From Aquincola agrisoli (GTDB taxonomy: Bacteria; Pseudomonadota; Gammaproteobacteria; Burkholderiales; Burkholderiaceae_C), in assembly GCF_036621135.1 (NCBI RefSeq), contig NZ_JAZIBG010000048.1, forward strand, positions 1 through 64,000: a stretch of 64,000 nt of DNA, in the 5' to 3' direction. The notes under the pieces were generated by a model, which was not told the DNA's origin, did no database searches, and saw only the letters and a program-made list of their open reading frames with translations. How positions within the stretch are numbered: the stretch's first letter is position 1; the number at the start of each line of letters is the position of its first letter. Position numbers and translations under genes: made by a program. Positions 61,203 to 64,000 of this stretch are shown one piece after another.

Positions 61203-62498
61203 TCAGCTGAGCCGGATCTTCGGCCGCACCCAACCGTTCAGCCGCTCCGCCGCCCACATGGCCGCGGCGCGCAGCACGCCGTGCAGGCCGATCTGGTGCT
61301 GGCGGTACAGCAGCACGTGGCTCATCTGGGCGAAGCGCCCCTGGATGAAGCCGCCCTCGAAGAAGCCGAACTTGCCGAGCGTGCCGAAGGCGTTGTACTG
61401 GCTCAGCGAGACCAGCGCGCCGCGGTCGCGGAACCGGAAGGCGGGCACCGCCCGGCCCTCCGCCAGCCAGGGGCCGAGGTGGCGTGCCAGGTGGTGGGCC
61501 TGCTGGTTGGCGACCTGCGCGGTGGGAGGCAGGGGCTGTGCGCCCTCGGTCGGCACGAGGCTCGCGCAATCGCCGAGCGCGAAGATGCGCGGGTCGTCCA
61601 CGCTGTGCAGGCTCGGACCGATCACCACCTGGTTCGTCCGGTTGACGCTCAAGCCGCCGGCCGTGGCCAGGAAGTCGTCCGCCTTGACGCCGGCCGCCCA
61701 GACCAACATGTCGGCCTCGATCAGCCTGCCGTCGCCCAGGCGGAAACCGCCCGCCTCCGCGCCCGTCACGCGGGTGTCGACGTGCAGCTCGATGCCAAGC
61801 CGGCGCAACTGCCCGGCGCTCGACGCGGAGACCGCCTCCGGGAAGGCGGGCAGGATGCGCGGCCCGCTTTCCAGCAGCGTCACGTGCACGCGCTCGCGCA
61901 CGGTGGGATCGCCGTAGCCCGCGGCGATGTCCAGCAGGTTGCGCAGCTCCGCGCACAACTCGACCCCCGTGGCACCGCCGCCGACGATCGCGATGCGCAG
62001 CGGCTCGCGGTGCACCACGCTGCGCAGCACCCTGCCGCGCAACTGGGCATTGAAGGCCTCGGCCTGGGCCTGGCTGTCGATGAAGTGGCAGTGCTCGGCC
62101 ACCCCCGGCGTGCCGAAATCGTTGGCCCGGCTGCCGATGGCGAGCACCAGCGCGTCGTAGCGCAGGCTGCGCTGCTCGAGCAGCACCTCGCCTTCGGGCA
62201 TCAGCAGCGGCGCCAGCGTGAGCTCGCGCGCCTGGCGGTCCAGGCCGCAGGGCACGCCGGGCTGGTAGCTGAAGCCGTGCCGGCGTGCGTGCTCGATGTA
62301 GCTGACCTGCTGCTGGTGCACGTCCCAGGTGCCGGCCGCGATCGTGTGCAGCATCGGCTTCCACACGTAGGTCGCGCTGCGGTCGATCAGCGCCACCTCG
62401 GCCTGGCCGGAGCGCCCGAGCTGTTCACCCAGGCGGGTCGCAAGCAACAGGCCGGCGATCCCGCCGCCGACGACGAGAACTCTCTGCGGGGTTGTCAT
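61203..62498 (-). CDS. Type II NADH dehydrogenase
   Basis: A 431-residue single-subunit, non-proton-pumping NADH:quinone oxidoreductase. The FAD site is VLVVGGGIAGLLLATRLGEQ, the NADH site IAIVGGGATGVELCAELRNL, and DPRIFALGDCASL is the late FAD motif. PTAQVANQQAHHLARHL is the quinone-side region. The C-terminal part (AERLNGWVRPKIRLS) is amphipathic and probably anchors it on the cytoplasmic membrane face. It is a lone gene, unrelated to the neighbouring catabolic operons. Confidence 0.93.
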   Translation of the reverse strand: MTTPQRVLVVGGGIAGLLLATRLGEQLGRSGQAEVALIDRSATYVWKPMLHTIAAGTWDVHQQQVSYIEHARRHGFSYQPGVPCGLDRQARELTLAPLLMPEGEVLLEQRSLRYDALVLAIGSRANDFGTPGVAEHCHFIDSQAQAEAFNAQLRGRVLRSVVHREPLRIAIVGGGATGVELCAELRNLLDIAAGYGDPTVRERVHVTLLESGPRILPAFPEAVSASSAGQLRRLGIELHVDTRVTGAEAGGFRLGDGRLIEADMLVWAAGVKADDFLATAGGLSVNRTNQVVIGPSLHSVDDPRIFALGDCASLVPTEGAQPLPPTAQVANQQAHHLARHLGPWLAEGRAVPAFRFRDRGALVSLSQYNAFGTLGKFGFFEGGFIQGRFAQMSHVLLYRQHQIGLHGVLRAAAMWAAERLNGWVRPKIRLS

Positions 62499-62550
62499 CG
62501 GCCCAGTTTATAGAGCGACGCCGCCCCGCGCCTCGCGCTGCGGGCTGTCG

Positions 62551-62865
62551 TCAGATGTCGACAGGCACCTGCAGCCGGCTCATCGGCAACACGCCTTGGT
62601 CGCCGTCCTCGTAGATCAGGTAGACGGCGGTGGGCAGGGCGCCCCAGCAGGCCTGGTAGGTCTGCCCCTGCACGACCGCCGACGCGGTGCGGAAGTGCCG
62701 CCGCGCATCGGGCTCGATGCGGTTGAGCACCGCCTCGTTGGTGCAGGCGGCCTCCGACAGTCGGATCAGGTCGCCCCCTTCGTAGGCCACGAGGTCGCCC
62801 GACCTCGCCGGCAGGGCCGTGAGTGCCGTGCAGAGCGCGGTGAGCAGCAGAGCGGTTCGGTTCAT
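62551..62865 (-). CDS. Small exported protein of unknown function
   Basis: A 104-residue protein with a signal peptide (MNRTALLLTALCTALTALPA), then GDLVAYEGGDLIRLSEAACT and a segment with QTYQACWGALPTAVYLIYED. The ATG at 62865 is strongly supported by AGGAGGTG seven bases upstream; longer in-frame starts lack this. Two Cys residues in the mature part could form a disulfide in the periplasm. I do not recognise the family. It stands alone between the NADH dehydrogenase and receptor genes. Confidence 0.8.
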   Translation of the reverse strand: MNRTALLLTALCTALTALPARSGDLVAYEGGDLIRLSEAACTNEAVLNRIEPDARRHFRTASAVVQGQTYQACWGALPTAVYLIYEDGDQGVLPMSRLQVPVDI

Positions 62866-63144
62866 CGGGACACCTCCTGTGCGCGGCACCTGTCGCGCGA
62901 TGCGGTCAGTCCATTCTGCGGAGCGGCCGCGCCAGCGGTGTAGGACGGTGGAGGTCTCCAGGTGCGACATCGACGCGTCCGGCTGTCCGACGCACCGCGG
63001 GCACGGCGGCGGCCCGCACCGGATGGAATCACCAATCTGTTGCGTTCAACACACAAATGCTTCAGGAAACGTCACGTCTTAAGCGAGAATCATTCTCATT
63101 CTTTATTCACCTACCGACTTTTCCACGTCGCAATCCCGGACGCC
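62866..63144 (+). promoter_or_regulatory. Receptor promoter region with Fur box
   Basis: GAGAATCATTCTC at 63085-63097 is a perfect 6-1-6 inverted repeat typical of Fur operators, followed by ATTCTT. It lies 48 bases before the receptor ATG. The surrounding stretch, TTAAGCGAGAATC to TTTATTCACC, is markedly AT-rich for this window, as expected for a promoter. Iron-loaded Fur should repress the receptor gene. Confidence 0.8.
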
Positions 63145-64000
63145 ATGTTTCAGAAGTACCGCCGCCAAGATCCCCTGCTGATGAGCGCCTGCGCCATCGC
63201 CGCCTGCATCGCCCTCGGCGATGCCCACGCCCAGACGGCCCAGAGCGACAGCATCGTCGTCACCGGCAAGCGCATCAACCGCATCTCCAGCGGCGCGACC
63301 GGCCTGGCGATGGAGATCAAGGACACGCCGCAATCCATCAGCACCGTCGATCAGCAGGAGCTGGCCGACTTCGGCATCACCGGCAGCATCGATGCGCTGC
63401 GCCTGGGCACCGGCATCAACGTCGAGCAGTACGAGACCAACCGGGCGGTCTTCAACTCGCGCGGCTTCGAGGTGCAGTTCACCCAGGTCGACGGCCTGGG
63501 CCTCAGCAACAGCTGGGGCACGGTGGTCGGCCAGATGGACACCTTCCTCTTCGAGCGGGTCGAGTTCATCCGCGGCGCCAACGGCCTGCTGACCGGCATG
63601 GGCAACGCCTCGGGCACGATCAACTACGTGCGCAAGCGCCCGACCAACAAGGACGAAGGCCAGGTCCAGGTGACCGCCGGCTCGTACGGCCAGCGCCGCA
63701 TCGCCGCCGACTACAACAAGCGGCTCACCGAAGACGGCTCGTGGGCCGGCCGGCTGGTCGTCGCGCACGAGGACAAGGACTCCCACCTGCGCGACCTGCA
63801 CGACCGGCGCAGCACCGTGTACGGCGTGGTCGACGGCCAGATCGGCGACCGCGGCGTGCTGACGGCAGGCTTCACCTTCCAGCGCGACAAGCAGCAGTCG
63901 CCGATGTGGGGCTCGCTGACGCTGCGGCGCGCCGACGGCAGCCAGGCGGAGTTCGACGATTCCGCCTCGACCTCGCAGAAGTGGACCTACTGGAACACGC
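63145..64000 (+). CDS. TonB-dependent siderophore receptor, 3' end outside the window
   Basis: At least 285 residues are visible with no stop before the edge. A signal peptide ends GDAHAQ (about residue 30). The TonB box region is DSIVVTGKRIN, followed by the plug domain (KDTPQSISTVDQQELADFGI, ALRLGTGINVEQYETNRAVF, RGANGLLTGMGNASGTINYV) and the first barrel strands (VTAGSYGQRRIAADYN). There is no N-terminal signalling (STN) domain, so it does not itself drive a sigma/anti-sigma cascade. It resembles FpvA/FhuE-type ferric hydroxamate or pyoverdine receptors. Expression is probably iron-repressed through the Fur box upstream. Confidence 0.92.
   Translation, partial: MFQKYRRQDPLLMSACAIAACIALGDAHAQTAQSDSIVVTGKRINRISSGATGLAMEIKDTPQSISTVDQQELADFGITGSIDALRLGTGINVEQYETNRAVFNSRGFEVQFTQVDGLGLSNSWGTVVGQMDTFLFERVEFIRGANGLLTGMGNASGTINYVRKRPTNKDEGQVQVTAGSYGQRRIAADYNKRLTEDGSWAGRLVVAHEDKDSHLRDLHDRRSTVYGVVDGQIGDRGVLTAGFTFQRDKQQSPMWGSLTLRRADGSQAEFDDSASTSQKWTYWNT

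Overview
The window is very GC-rich, gene-dense chromosomal DNA, most likely from a betaproteobacterium of the order Burkholderiales. This is inferred from two Bug/TctC-type solute-binding proteins, TRAP and Liv-type transporters beside acyl-CoA pathways, a PEP-CTERM protein, a Fur-type siderophore receptor and long ATGA/GTGA-coupled operons. No rRNA, tRNA, CRISPR array or complete mobile element is visible. Almost everything is catabolic: uptake systems, regulators and enzymes for organic acids, alcohols and amides.

Region A (about 0.4-20.4 kb). After an M28 lipoprotein peptidase comes a two-armed cluster. The leftward arm encodes a TctC-type binding protein, a complete TRAP transporter (DctP, DctQ, DctM), a 3-hydroxyisobutyrate-dehydrogenase-like enzyme, and separately a GntR regulator coupled to an enoyl-CoA hydratase. 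The rightward arm encodes an aldehyde dehydrogenase, HpcH/HpaI-type aldolase, acyl-CoA dehydrogenase, fumarate-reductase-like flavoprotein, class III CoA-transferase, GMC alcohol oxidoreductase, AEC-family permease, D-2-hydroxyacid dehydrogenase and a dedicated EtfBA. Together they could import a branched or hydroxylated acid or alcohol, oxidise it, activate it to a CoA thioester, desaturate, hydrate and cleave it. The same AAGTG-type box lies in both promoter regions, suggesting control by the local GntR protein.

Region B (about 20.5-24.8 kb) is a scrap zone: a frameshifted nitroreductase, a shortened YdaT-like ORF, an IS3-family end with a truncated OrfA, an amino-acid ABC binding protein and permease without an ATPase, a YeeE/YedE C-terminal fragment, a DnaA-box-like inverted pair and a PEP-CTERM protein.

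Region C (about 24.9-32.0 kb) has a LysR regulator divergent from a Bug protein, an ADP-forming acyl-CoA synthetase, two enoyl-CoA hydratase-family enzymes and an aldehyde dehydrogenase.

Region D (about 32.0-61.2 kb) is the most interesting. A long leftward series contains an amidohydrolase, amidase, gamma-glutamyltransferase-like enzyme, DUF1116 protein, NMT1/SsuA-type binding protein, GntR regulator, a sugar-type ABC transporter with two unequal ATPases, acetamidase/formamidase, aldehyde dehydrogenase and GMC oxidoreductase. A rightward series contains a MarR regulator, SDR, 2-oxoglutarate/Fe(II)-type oxygenase, three-subunit molybdenum hydroxylase, CoxG-like protein and full Liv transporter. 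Four promoter regions in this block carry the same TGGTnnACCA-like palindrome. The enzyme set suggests hydroxylation and hydrolytic dismantling of a nitrogen heterocycle, ureide or amide; the substrate is unknown.

Region E (61.2-64.0 kb) holds a type II NADH dehydrogenase, a small exported protein and the start of a Fur-controlled TonB-dependent siderophore receptor cut by the window edge.
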